This document shows positions 32,892 to 40,409 of a stretch of 64,000 nt of DNA, piece after piece (within the stretch, counting starts at the first letter, position 1; every line of letters starts with the position of its first letter). The stretch is from Aequorivita antarctica (lineage in GTDB: Bacteria; Bacteroidota; Bacteroidia; Flavobacteriales; Flavobacteriaceae). The DNA is taken from NCBI RefSeq assembly GCF_007997155.1, contig NZ_VORT01000001.1, forward strand, positions 186,001 through 250,000, given 5' to 3'. A program made the position numbers and the translations under genes. The notes under the pieces are model-generated. The model worked only from the letters and a program-made list of their open reading frames with translations. It searched no databases and was not told where the DNA came from.

Positions 32892-34472
32892 ATGGCAGAA
32901 GTAAAACCAGCTGAAGTATCAGCAATATTAAAGCAACAACTTACAGGCTTTGAAGCAACCGCTTCCCTGGACGAAGTAGGAACTGTTTTAACCGTGGGTG
33001 ATGGTATTGTTCGTGCATACGGACTTTCAAACGCTCAATACGGCGAATTGGTAGCCTTCGATAGTGGTCTTGAAGGTATTGTATTGAACCTTGAAGAAGA
33101 CAACGTAGGTATCGTACTTTTAGGTCCTTCAAAAGGCGTAAAGGAAGGTTCAACTGTTAAGCGTACCCAGCGTATTGCTTCACTTCAAGTAGGTGAGGGT
33201 ATTGTTGGTCGTGTGGTAAACACATTGGGTCAGCCTATCGACGGTAAAGGTCCAATCACTGGTCAAACTTATGAAATGCCTTTGGAGCGTAAAGCACCCG
33301 GAGTTATTTATCGTCAGCCGGTAACTGAGCCACTTCAAACTGGTATTAAATCTATTGATGCAATGATTCCCGTTGGCCGTGGCCAGCGTGAGCTTGTTAT
33401 TGGTGACCGTCAAACAGGTAAATCTACCGTTTGTATTGATACCATTTTGAACCAAAAAGAATTTTACGATGCAGGACAACCTGTATATTGTATATACGTT
33501 GCGATTGGGCAAAAAGCTTCAACCGTTGCAAACATTGCTAACGTGTTGGAAGAAAAAGGCGCAATGGCTTACACAACTATTGTTGCCGCAAACGCATCAG
33601 ATCCTGCGCCAATGCAGGTTTATGCTCCTTTCGCAGGCGCAGCAATTGGTGAGTACTTCCGTGATACTGGTCGTCCAGCATTAATCGTTTTTGATGATCT
33701 TTCTAAACAAGCGGTAGCATATCGTGAAATTTCACTTTTGCTTCGTCGTCCCCCGGGACGTGAGGCATATCCTGGAGATGTATTCTATCTTCACTCCCGT
33801 TTATTGGAGCGTGCGGCAAAGATTATTGCCGATGATGATATCGCAAAAGAAATGAACAACGTGCCAGAATCTTTAAAAGGATTGGTAAAAGGTGGAGGTT
33901 CATTGACTGCACTTCCTATTATTGAAACACAAGCAGGTGACGTTTCGGCGTATATCCCTACAAACGTAATATCGATTACCGATGGTCAGATCTTCTTGGA
34001 TGGAGATTTGTTCAACGCAGGTGTTCGTCCAGCTATTAACGTAGGTATTTCGGTATCGCGTGTGGGTGGTAACGCTCAAATTAAATCGATGAAAAAAGTA
34101 GCAGGTACTTTGAAACTGGATCAAGCAGCTTTCCGTGAATTGGAAGCGTTTTCGAAATTTGGTTCTGACTTGGATGCTGCAACTTTAAATGTAATCGAGA
34201 AAGGTAGACGAAACGTAGAAATATTAAAGCAAGCTGAAAATGATCCTTACACAGTTGAAGATCAAATTGCAGTTATCTATGCAGGTTCTAAAAACCTTAT
34301 GCGTAACGTTCCAGTTGCTAAGATTAAAGAATTTGAAAGAGATTACCTAGAAATGCTTAACGTGAAATACAGAGACACGCTTAACGATTTGAAAGCAGGT
34401 AAACTTACTGACGATGCGATTGATGTGTTGACATCAGTTGCAAACGATCTTTCAGCGAAATATAAAAAGTAG
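32892..34472 (+). CDS. atpA: F0F1 ATP synthase subunit alpha
   Basis: 526 residues, full length. Walker [10 protein letters not shown] (about 173-181), [22 protein letters not shown] with the Walker B region, [27 protein letters not shown] and the [12 protein letters not shown] segment with the arginine finger are all intact. It forms the non-catalytic nucleotide sites of F1. The catalytic beta subunit and epsilon are not in this operon; Bacteroidota usually encode atpD and atpC elsewhere. Confidence 0.97.
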   Translation: MAEVKPAEVSAILKQQLTGFEATASLDEVGTVLTVGDGIVRAYGLSNAQYGELVAFDSGLEGIVLNLEEDNVGIVLLGPSKGVKEGSTVKRTQRIASLQVGEGIVGRVVNTLGQPIDGKGPITGQTYEMPLERKAPGVIYRQPVTEPLQTGIKSIDAMIPVGRGQRELVIGDRQTGKSTVCIDTILNQKEFYDAGQPVYCIYVAIGQKASTVANIANVLEEKGAMAYTTIVAANASDPAPMQVYAPFAGAAIGEYFRDTGRPALIVFDDLSKQAVAYREISLLLRRPPGREAYPGDVFYLHSRLLERAAKIIADDDIAKEMNNVPESLKGLVKGGGSLTALPIIETQAGDVSAYIPTNVISITDGQIFLDGDLFNAGVRPAINVGISVSRVGGNAQIKSMKKVAGTLKLDQAAFRELEAFSKFGSDLDAATLNVIEKGRRNVEILKQAENDPYTVEDQIAVIYAGSKNLMRNVPVAKIKEFERDYLEMLNVKYRDTLNDLKAGKLTDDAIDVLTSVANDLSAKYKK

Positions 34473-34535
34473 TTAGATTTTAGTATTGAGTATTGAGAAA
34501 GGTTTTCTCAATACTCAATACACATTTCTCAATTC
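34473..34535. repeat. Nine-unit heptamer spacer with perfect 18-bp hairpin
   Basis: The 63 bases split into nine 7-bp units (TTAGATT, TTAGTAT, TGAGTAT, TGAGAAA, GGTTTTC, TCAATAC, TCAATAC, ACATTTC, TCAATTC). GTATTGAGTATTGAGAAA (34483-34500) is exactly complementary to 34504-34521, leaving a 3-nt loop. It fills most of the 72-bp atpA-atpG spacer. Confidence 0.85.
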
Positions 34536-34544
34536 TAAAGCAGT

Positions 34545-35420
34545 ATGGCTAACTTAAAGGAAATTAGAAACAGAATATCATCCGTCGGATCAACGATGCA
34601 GATTACCAGTGCCATGAAAATGGTTTCTGCCGCAAAGTTGAAAAAGGCACAGGATGCCATTACAGCAATGCGTCCCTATTCTGAAAAACTTACCGAACTT
34701 TTGCAAAACCTTAGCGCCACGCTTGATGCCGATACCGGAAGCAAGTATTCTGATCAGCGCGAGGCAAACAAAATCTTGGTGGTTGCCATTACCAGTAACC
34801 GTGGTTTGGCGGGAGCTTTCAACAATAACATTATAAAAGAAGCACGTAACTTGGCAGCTATAACTTATGCTGGTAAGCAAGTGGATTTTATGACTCTTGG
34901 GAAAAAAGGAAATGATATTCTGAAAAAAACTGGAAATGTTATTGAAAACAACAACGGTATATTTGATGATCTTTCTTTTGAAAGCACTTCCGAAATTGCT
35001 GAAAAACTGATGCTTCTTTTTTCCGAAGGAAAATATGATAAAATCATTTTGTTGTACAACAATTTCAAAAATGCCGCTACGCAAATTGTGATGACTGAAC
35101 AGTTTTTGCCAATTTTGCCTCCAAAATCAATTGAAGGCCAAGAAGCAAAAACCAACGAAACTTTCTACATTTTTGAACCTTCACAAGAAGAAATCGTTGA
35201 GGCATTAATTCCAAAGAGTTTAAAAACGCAGTTGTTCAAAGGTCTTCGCGATAGCGTTGCCAGCGAGCACGGTGCTCGTATGACTGCAATGCACAAAGCA
35301 ACCGATAACGCAACAGAGCTTCGCGATGCTTTAAAACTTCAATACAACAAAGCACGTCAAGCTGCCATTACCAATGAAATCCTTGAGATTGTTGGTGGTG
35401 CAGAGGCGTTGGCTGGATAA
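34545..35420 (+). CDS. atpG: F0F1 ATP synthase subunit gamma
   Basis: 291 residues, full length. N-terminal helix LKEIRNRISSVGSTMQITSAMKMVSAAKLKKAQ and C-terminal helix ARMTAMHKATDNATELRDAL with AAITNEILEIVGGAEAL form the rotating coiled coil; the Rossmann-like middle contains VVAITSNRGLAGAFNN. It is the last gene of the operon, closed by a strong terminator. Confidence 0.96.
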   Translation: MANLKEIRNRISSVGSTMQITSAMKMVSAAKLKKAQDAITAMRPYSEKLTELLQNLSATLDADTGSKYSDQREANKILVVAITSNRGLAGAFNNNIIKEARNLAAITYAGKQVDFMTLGKKGNDILKKTGNVIENNNGIFDDLSFESTSEIAEKLMLLFSEGKYDKIILLYNNFKNAATQIVMTEQFLPILPPKSIEGQEAKTNETFYIFEPSQEEIVEALIPKSLKTQLFKGLRDSVASEHGARMTAMHKATDNATELRDALKLQYNKARQAAITNEILEIVGGAEALAG

Positions 35421-35441
35421 TATTTATAAATTTTATTTTTG

Positions 35442-35473
35442 AAAGCCTCTCGTTTTACGAGAGGCTTTTTTTA
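35442..35473 (+). terminator. Rho-independent terminator of the atp operon
   Basis: AAAGCCTCTCG (35442-35452) pairs exactly with CGAGAGGCTTT (35458-35468) around TTTTA, followed by a run of T. Confidence 0.92.
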
Positions 35474-35513
35474 TGCAGCAATATTTAATTATCTTCATAA
35501 AAAATTCAACTTA

Positions 35514-36047
35514 ATGAAAAAGCTGCTCTTTATTTTCGCTTTTCTTTTTTATATAACTGCATTCACCCAAAACCATAAAGGAGAAATGATACTTTCAGTG
35601 GCAGTGTCCCCCTATCCCACAACCACGAATAATGAAGATGATTTTGGAGCATTGGGCTTGGCTAGTTTTGAATTTTTCGTTTCAAACAAAGTTTCCCTCT
35701 CGGGAAGTTTTTTTACTTCAAATAATACCTTGATAAAGGATAATAGCGGTGTTACAATTCATTCCTATGGCTTTATTCCGTCAATACATTATTACTTCGT
35801 AAACAAGGAAAAATGGAATGTTTTTGCGCAGGCAGGGTATGGTTTTGGGTTCGAGGATCAGACGCAGGGATATATTGAGAATAGTGCACTTACAGTTTAT
35901 AATATTGGCCCTGGAGCACATTATAAAATTGGAGAAAAGTTGTATTTAAAATTACTGCTCCCATATTTTAATGCACGAAATATTACGCTAAATGTGGATG
36001 CTGCTGATGGGATTGCCGTATTTTTGGGTTTCGGTTTTAAATTGTAA
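35514..36047 (+). CDS. Small outer-membrane beta-barrel protein
   Basis: 177 residues from ATG 35514, where a clean signal peptide begins (MKKLLFIFAFLFYITAFTQ); an upstream frame start at 35439 would include terminator sequence. The mature part shows alternating aromatic beta strands (FGALGLASFEFFVSNKVSLSGSFF, WNVFAQAGYGFGFE, YLKLLLPYFNARNITL) and ends in an aromatic-hydrophobic strand (GIAVFLGFGFKL), as OmpA/porin-like barrels do. Function unknown. It stands alone behind the atp terminator. Confidence 0.75.
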   Translation: MKKLLFIFAFLFYITAFTQNHKGEMILSVAVSPYPTTTNNEDDFGALGLASFEFFVSNKVSLSGSFFTSNNTLIKDNSGVTIHSYGFIPSIHYYFVNKEKWNVFAQAGYGFGFEDQTQGYIENSALTVYNIGPGAHYKIGEKLYLKLLLPYFNARNITLNVDAADGIAVFLGFGFKL

Positions 36048-36060
36048 TTTTAATAATTAC

Positions 36061-36134
36061 CTCGAGTGCAGTCGAGAGGACAATTATTGCATAAATTAAA
36101 TAAAAATGGCGGGACTGTGCTCGACTAGACAATT
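36061..36134. repeat. Two degenerate copies of a GTCGAG-rich repeat
   Basis: CTCGAGTGCAGTCGAGAGG plus ACAATT (36061-36085) and GGGACTGTGCTCGACTAG plus ACAATT (36111-36134) share layout and end. They look related to the TGAGC...TCGAAG element. The second ends 3 bp before the next start codon. Confidence 0.5.
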
Positions 36135-36137
36135 GTG

Positions 36138-36653
36138 ATGAAAAATCTAAAAAAAATAGTGCTCCTTTTTACCGTTACCTTTCTAATAGTAAGTTTTTCG
36201 AATTGTGGTGGGGCTCAAGATGCGAACAATAAAAAAGTATTTATTGAAAACCCACCATTTAATATTGCCGATGCATATTACCAAAACTGGGTTGCAGGTA
36301 TAAAAGAAGGGGGTTCTGGAACCAATATCCATATTGCTTTTAGCGAAATGGATTCAAGTGTTGTGATTCAGAATATTTACTTCAGAAACCATATTCTTGA
36401 AGCAAAAGGCAATTTAAACGAGCCAAATAAATATGTGGGTTATCTTAAAAATGATACCCAACGCGATATTGTGATGGATGCTGACCCAATGAAAGAGGGC
36501 CAAAACACACTCTCAAAACCCTTCCCTTTTCAATTGGAGGAAAACCAAGCTGTGGTAGAATATTGGTATGGTGGAAAGAAGAATTATTATAAAATTTCGA
36601 GTCTTTTACAAAAAGAAATGATTCCTTATCCGCAACAGAATCCTCACGAATAG
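36138..36653 (+). CDS. Putative lipoprotein of unknown function
   Basis: 171 residues from ATG 36138 (an in-frame GTG at 36135 adds only one residue). Lipobox-like VSFSNCGG puts the lipidated Cys near residue 24. The mature part (FNIADAYYQNWVAGIKEGGSGTNIHI) resembles small flavobacterial lipoproteins of unknown role. It is followed after 2 bp by a cupin gene and then a hydroxyacid dehydrogenase gene, so these three form an operon. Confidence 0.72.
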   Translation: MKNLKKIVLLFTVTFLIVSFSNCGGAQDANNKKVFIENPPFNIADAYYQNWVAGIKEGGSGTNIHIAFSEMDSSVVIQNIYFRNHILEAKGNLNEPNKYVGYLKNDTQRDIVMDADPMKEGQNTLSKPFPFQLEENQAVVEYWYGGKKNYYKISSLLQKEMIPYPQQNPHE

Positions 36654-36655
36654 CT

Positions 36656-37021
36656 ATGCAAACCATCAATCTTCAAAATAAGTTTTCAACTTTTAAAAAG
36701 CATTGGCATCCACACCAAATAGCGGTTGTTGATAATATGCAAGTGCTTTTAGCCAAGTTGAAAAATGAGTTTGTTTGGCACAAACACGAGGAAGAAGATG
36801 AGTTATTTTTTGTGCAAAAAGGAACTTTGGAAATGCATTTTCCCGATAAGGTTGAAATTGTAAAAGAAGGCGAAATAATTGTAATCCCTAAAGGAGTGGA
36901 GCATTGCCCAAAGACTCGAAATGGAGAAGAGGTACACGTACTTCTTTTTGAAAAAATTTCCACCAAACATACCGGAAACGTAACTTCTGAAAAGACCGTT
37001 GCCGAATATCCTAAAATCTAA
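36656..37021 (+). CDS. Cupin-domain protein
   Basis: 121 residues, a single small beta barrel. FVWHKHEEEDELFFVQKGTLEMHF (about 40-63) supplies the two His and the Glu of cupin motif 1, and GIEHCPKT-like GVEHCPKTRNGEE (about 81-93) the His of motif 2, so a metal site is likely. The substrate is unknown. Many such proteins act as small dioxygenases, isomerases or sensors. Confidence 0.85.
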   Translation: MQTINLQNKFSTFKKHWHPHQIAVVDNMQVLLAKLKNEFVWHKHEEEDELFFVQKGTLEMHFPDKVEIVKEGEIIVIPKGVEHCPKTRNGEEVHVLLFEKISTKHTGNVTSEKTVAEYPKI

Positions 37022-37024
37022 ACT

Positions 37025-37969
37025 ATGAAAATCCTTCACCTCGATAGCAATCATTCTTTATTATTGAAAATGCTGGAGGAAGCTGGGTTTTTAAATGAAG
37101 AAAACTACAAAGCTTCAAAAGCAGAAATTGAGGAAATTATTTCAAATTACGATGGAATTGTAATCCGAAGCCGCTTCAACATTGACAAACAATTTCTAGA
37201 TGCTGCCAAAAACCTTAAATTCATAGCCCGTGTTGGCGCAGGTCTGGAAAGCATCGACACCGAATATGCTGAAAAACTTGGAGTGAAATTAATTGCTGCA
37301 CCTGAAGGCAATAGAAACGCTGTGGGCGAACATACGCTCGGAATGTTACTTTCGCTATTCAACAACCTAAATAAAGCCGACAGAGAGGTTAAAAATGGAC
37401 TTTGGGCCCGTGAAGCCAACCGAGGAATAGAACTAGATGGCAAAACGGTAGGAATCATCGGTTATGGCAATATGGGCAAAGCTTTCGCAAAAAAACTACG
37501 AGGTTTTGAATGTGAAGTGCTTTGTTATGATATAAAGCAAAACGTAGGTGATAAAAATGCAAAACAAGTTCCTCTGAAAGAACTTCAACAAAATGCAGAT
37601 GTATTGAGCCTTCACACGCCGTGGACACCTTTGACGGATAAAATGATTGATTCAGAATTTATAAACTCTTTTTCAAAACCATTTTGGCTTATAAATACTG
37701 CTCGTGGTAAAAGTGTTGTGACTCAGGATTTGGTTTCTGCATTGAAATCTGGTAAAGTTTTCGGCGCCGGATTGGATGTTTTAGAGTTTGAAAAACTTTC
37801 TTTTGAAACCCTTTTTGACTCAGACAACCTGCCCAATTCATTAAAAGAACTGTTCGCGATGGACAATGTGATTTTAAGTCCGCACATTGCCGGATGGACT
37901 ATTGAGAGCAAAGAAAAACTTGCAAAAGTAATAGCAGAAAAGATTATTCAAAATTTCAAAAACTTATAA
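37025..37969 (+). CDS. D-2-hydroxyacid dehydrogenase, NAD-dependent (SerA-like)
   Basis: 314 residues. NAD loop TVGIIGYGNMGKAFAK (about 141-156), the substrate-side VRSR-type IVIRSRFNID, the Arg in LINTARGKSVV and the catalytic His in SPHIAGWT are intact. It resembles D-3-phosphoglycerate dehydrogenase without the ACT domain, so glycerate-3-phosphate or another 2-hydroxyacid is oxidised. There is no serC next to it, so the precise substrate is open. The next gene starts 1 bp after its stop. Confidence 0.85.
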   Translation: MKILHLDSNHSLLLKMLEEAGFLNEENYKASKAEIEEIISNYDGIVIRSRFNIDKQFLDAAKNLKFIARVGAGLESIDTEYAEKLGVKLIAAPEGNRNAVGEHTLGMLLSLFNNLNKADREVKNGLWAREANRGIELDGKTVGIIGYGNMGKAFAKKLRGFECEVLCYDIKQNVGDKNAKQVPLKELQQNADVLSLHTPWTPLTDKMIDSEFINSFSKPFWLINTARGKSVVTQDLVSALKSGKVFGAGLDVLEFEKLSFETLFDSDNLPNSLKELFAMDNVILSPHIAGWTIESKEKLAKVIAEKIIQNFKNL

Positions 37970-37970
37970 A

Positions 37971-38357
37971 ATGGAAAAAAGGGTAACAGGCATTGGCGGG
38001 ATATTTTTCAAAACAAAAGACCCTAATAAAACAAAAGAGTGGTACAAAAACCATTTGGGTCTGAATACAGACAATTATGGTTTCACCTTTTGGTGGCAAG
38101 ACGAAAATGGCAATAAATGTTCAACACAGTGGAGTCCTTTTAATGTTGACACAAAATATTTTTCGCCAAGTGAAAAGGAGTTTATGATGAACTATCGCGT
38201 TGAAAATCTTGAAGAATTGTTGAAAGTTTTAAAAGAAGAAGGTGTAACAATTGTAGGCGAAATGGAGACTTATGATTACGGAAAATTTGGTTGGATTCTC
38301 GATCCCGAAGGAAACAAAATTGAACTTTGGGAACCTGTAGACAGCGCATTTCTATAA
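37971..38357 (+). CDS. VOC/glyoxalase-family protein
   Basis: 128 residues, one VOC module pair: GIGGIFFKTKDPNKTKEWYKNHLG at the start and GWILDPEGNKIELWEP at the end, with the metal-ligand type Glu in ELWE. Proteins like this are lyases, dioxygenases or resistance proteins; nothing fixes the role here. It is coupled to the hydroxyacid dehydrogenase gene. Confidence 0.85.
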   Translation: MEKRVTGIGGIFFKTKDPNKTKEWYKNHLGLNTDNYGFTFWWQDENGNKCSTQWSPFNVDTKYFSPSEKEFMMNYRVENLEELLKVLKEEGVTIVGEMETYDYGKFGWILDPEGNKIELWEPVDSAFL

Positions 38358-38402
38358 TTTTTTATACATTTATTACTCATTAAAAACCAACTAATTAAAA
38401 CT

Positions 38403-38765
38403 ATGGAAGAACAACAAAATTCAGGTTACGACAGTACCAAAAAACGAGTTGACGAAGCGACTGAAAACTTTGAGCAACAGGCAAAAAATACAGCCAACGA
38501 GTTTAAAGAAGGCTGGAACCAAGCAACACATACGCAAGAAAACAAAAAAATCCTTGCTGGAATATTGGCTATTGTCATCGGTTCTCTGGGAATACACAAA
38601 TTCATTCTTGGCTATACTCAGGAAGGCATCATTCAAATAGTTATTTCAATTGTAACTTGTGGAATTGGTGGAATTATTCCATTAATCGAAGGAATAATTT
38701 ACTTAACAAAAAGCGACGAAGAATTTTACCAAACCTATCAAGTAGGAAAAAAAGGATGGTTCTAA
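38403..38765 (+). CDS. TM2-domain membrane protein
   Basis: 120 residues. An amphipathic N-terminal part (about 1-45, Glu/Lys/Gln rich) precedes a TM2 domain: NKKILAGILAIVIGSLGIHKF, LGYTQEGIIQIVISIVTCGIGGIIPLIEGIIYL, with the G-x-H-x-F-x-x-G motif. Two helices. Bacterial TM2 proteins have no settled function. A terminator follows. Confidence 0.88.
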   Translation: MEEQQNSGYDSTKKRVDEATENFEQQAKNTANEFKEGWNQATHTQENKKILAGILAIVIGSLGIHKFILGYTQEGIIQIVISIVTCGIGGIIPLIEGIIYLTKSDEEFYQTYQVGKKGWF

Positions 38766-38771
38766 ATATTT

Positions 38772-38806
38772 AAAAGCCTTTGGATTTTTTCAAAGGCTTT
38801 TTTTTA
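38772..38806 (+). terminator. Rho-independent terminator after the TM2 gene
   Basis: AAAAGCCTTTG (38772-38782) pairs with CAAAGGCTTTT (38791-38801), followed by more T. Confidence 0.9.
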
Positions 38807-38826
38807 TAAACTTAAACGAAAGCATT

Positions 38827-39243
38827 ATGAGCAAGTATGGCGCAATACCAGCAATGAGTTATAAAGATGCCAACGCAGCTGTTGATTTTTTAACCAACGC
38901 CTTCGGTTTTAAAGAGCACTTTGTTTATAGAGATGAGAATAATGCAGTGCACCACGCTGAACTTTCACTTGGCAATGCGATGGTTATGATTGGTCCACAG
39001 CGTAAAGAAAGTGAATTCGGAAAAATGACAGGAACGCCTGCACAAGCCAATGGATTGAATACCCAAACAGCATATATTATTATTGATGAAGTTGATAATC
39101 ATTACAAAAATGCAAAAGCAAATGGTGCCGAAATAGTCTTGGACATTAAAGACGAAGACTACGGCGGCCGAGGCTACAGTTGCAAAGACCCCGAAGGATA
39201 CATCTGGAGCTTTGGAAGCTATAACCCTTACTCCTCAAAATAG
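38827..39243 (+). CDS. VOC-family protein (PhnB/glyoxalase-like)
   Basis: 138 residues: IPAMSYKDANAAVDFLTNAFGFKEHF, LGNAMVMIGPQ, and DPEGYIWSFGSY at the end, typical of the glyoxalase/bleomycin-resistance fold of the PhnB type. It lacks a fully conserved metal set that I can confirm. A DoxX-family gene follows 5 bp later, probably in the same transcript. Confidence 0.85.
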   Translation: MSKYGAIPAMSYKDANAAVDFLTNAFGFKEHFVYRDENNAVHHAELSLGNAMVMIGPQRKESEFGKMTGTPAQANGLNTQTAYIIIDEVDNHYKNAKANGAEIVLDIKDEDYGGRGYSCKDPEGYIWSFGSYNPYSSK

Positions 39244-39248
39244 AAAGT

Positions 39249-39632
39249 ATGATTTTAGACACAGCATTTCTCAAAGGTTTCTCACTTTTACTATTTCGAG
39301 TAATTATTGCAATTGTGTTTTTCTCCAGCGGGAAAAGCCACGTTCAGAAACCAAAAGAACGTGGGGAAAGCATCGGAATGTCGCCAACCGCAACTACAGT
39401 TTTGGGTCTTGCCGAAATAGTTGGTGCAATTTCCATCGCCTTTGGAATTTTCACACAAATAGGTGCGTTGTTAATTATGGGCGCAATGTTGGGAGCGATC
39501 TATAAAAAAATCTTTGTGTGGAAAACGGGGTTTTATGAAGATAAAGGCTACGGCTGGCATTACGATCTTCTTTTGTTTCTAGGTGCTTTCGTGATTTTCG
39601 CTACACATGGAGGTAGATTAATTTTGATTTAA
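39249..39632 (+). CDS. DoxX-family membrane protein
   Basis: 127 residues with four membrane helices, an early LFRVIIAIVFFSSGKSHV, and the central GLAEIVGAISIAFGIFTQIGALLI. DoxX-like proteins are linked to quinone or redox reactions and stress in various bacteria. Its stop overlaps that of the convergent DUF5995 gene by 4 bp. Confidence 0.85.
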   Translation: MILDTAFLKGFSLLLFRVIIAIVFFSSGKSHVQKPKERGESIGMSPTATTVLGLAEIVGAISIAFGIFTQIGALLIMGAMLGAIYKKIFVWKTGFYEDKGYGWHYDLLLFLGAFVIFATHGGRLILI

Positions 39633-40381
39633 TCTTGCTTAAGCACCACTACAACTTTGGATACATCCTTCTTTTCAAAGAAATGAATGGTTTTCACTAA
39701 ATATTTAAGCACCCAACTTTTTTGGTAAATCAATTTTTCGGCCAATGTTCCAATAATTTTATCGCGGCTTTGTAATACTTCTTCTTTATTGGGTGAAATA
39801 TGATACTGGTTTGCAAAAAGCCATGCCCCATCACGCGCAACGTTGATGCTGAAACTTACTAATTTGTCCTCTCTTCCTTTTCCAAATCTGTCTAGCAGGC
39901 CAAACAAAGGCGAAACTGAGATTATCTTTGCCTCAACATTGGTAATCATAGAGCCCAATATTTCGTTTATTTTGTTGAAATCGTTTTCAAAACTCATCAA
40001 ATCACCGTCATCACCCACGGTTTTTGCAACGGCAATCCCAAGATCTAAATTGATATGTGCATTTATGCCTAAAAGCAAATGTTGCATTATCAAAAGATTG
40101 CTATTTTTTACGGCCTCAAAGGCTTTTTTCCAACTTTGTGTAAATGGTTTGTTCTTGCCCAAACACTCATAAGCATCAATATAACGATTAGCGAAAAGCA
40201 CGTCCAGTTTTTCCATTCGCTGGTTATTTTCAAACTCATTGTTTAAAATTCCTTCTTTAATGCGAACGGTAACTTTTCGGTATAGAATAGGGAAATACGC
40301 CATACAGGACTTGGTGGAACATTCGGCATCAATAATTTGGTCCAATTGAGCAATGACTTCATCAATAGTTGTTGCGGCCAT
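39629..40381 (-). CDS. DUF5995-family protein
   Basis: 250 residues, soluble, helical. NSNLLIMQHLLLGINAHINLDLGIAVA (about 112-138) with its paired His is the family's most conserved part, and the start DEVIAQLDQIIDAE fits. The His-rich helix suggests a metal-dependent hydrolase-type helical fold, but no activity is known. It begins 28 bp downstream of the acyltransferase gene and probably shares its transcript. Confidence 0.8.
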   Translation of the reverse strand: MAATTIDEVIAQLDQIIDAECSTKSCMAYFPILYRKVTVRIKEGILNNEFENNQRMEKLDVLFANRYIDAYECLGKNKPFTQSWKKAFEAVKNSNLLIMQHLLLGINAHINLDLGIAVAKTVGDDGDLMSFENDFNKINEILGSMITNVEAKIISVSPLFGLLDRFGKGREDKLVSFSINVARDGAWLFANQYHISPNKEEVLQSRDKIIGTLAEKLIYQKSWVLKYLVKTIHFFEKKDVSKVVVVLKQD

Positions 40382-40409
40382 AGTGGAACAGTTTGATTTT
40401 TATAAGAAA

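Noticed and set aside
34590-35084. 164-codon open frame on the minus strand
   Set aside because: Lies fully inside atpG, whose protein is intact and conserved; the antisense frame has no family resemblance and no promoter.
39212-39505. 97-codon plus-strand frame overlapping two genes
   Set aside because: Overlaps the end of the VOC gene and the DoxX gene in another frame; both of these have clear family motifs.
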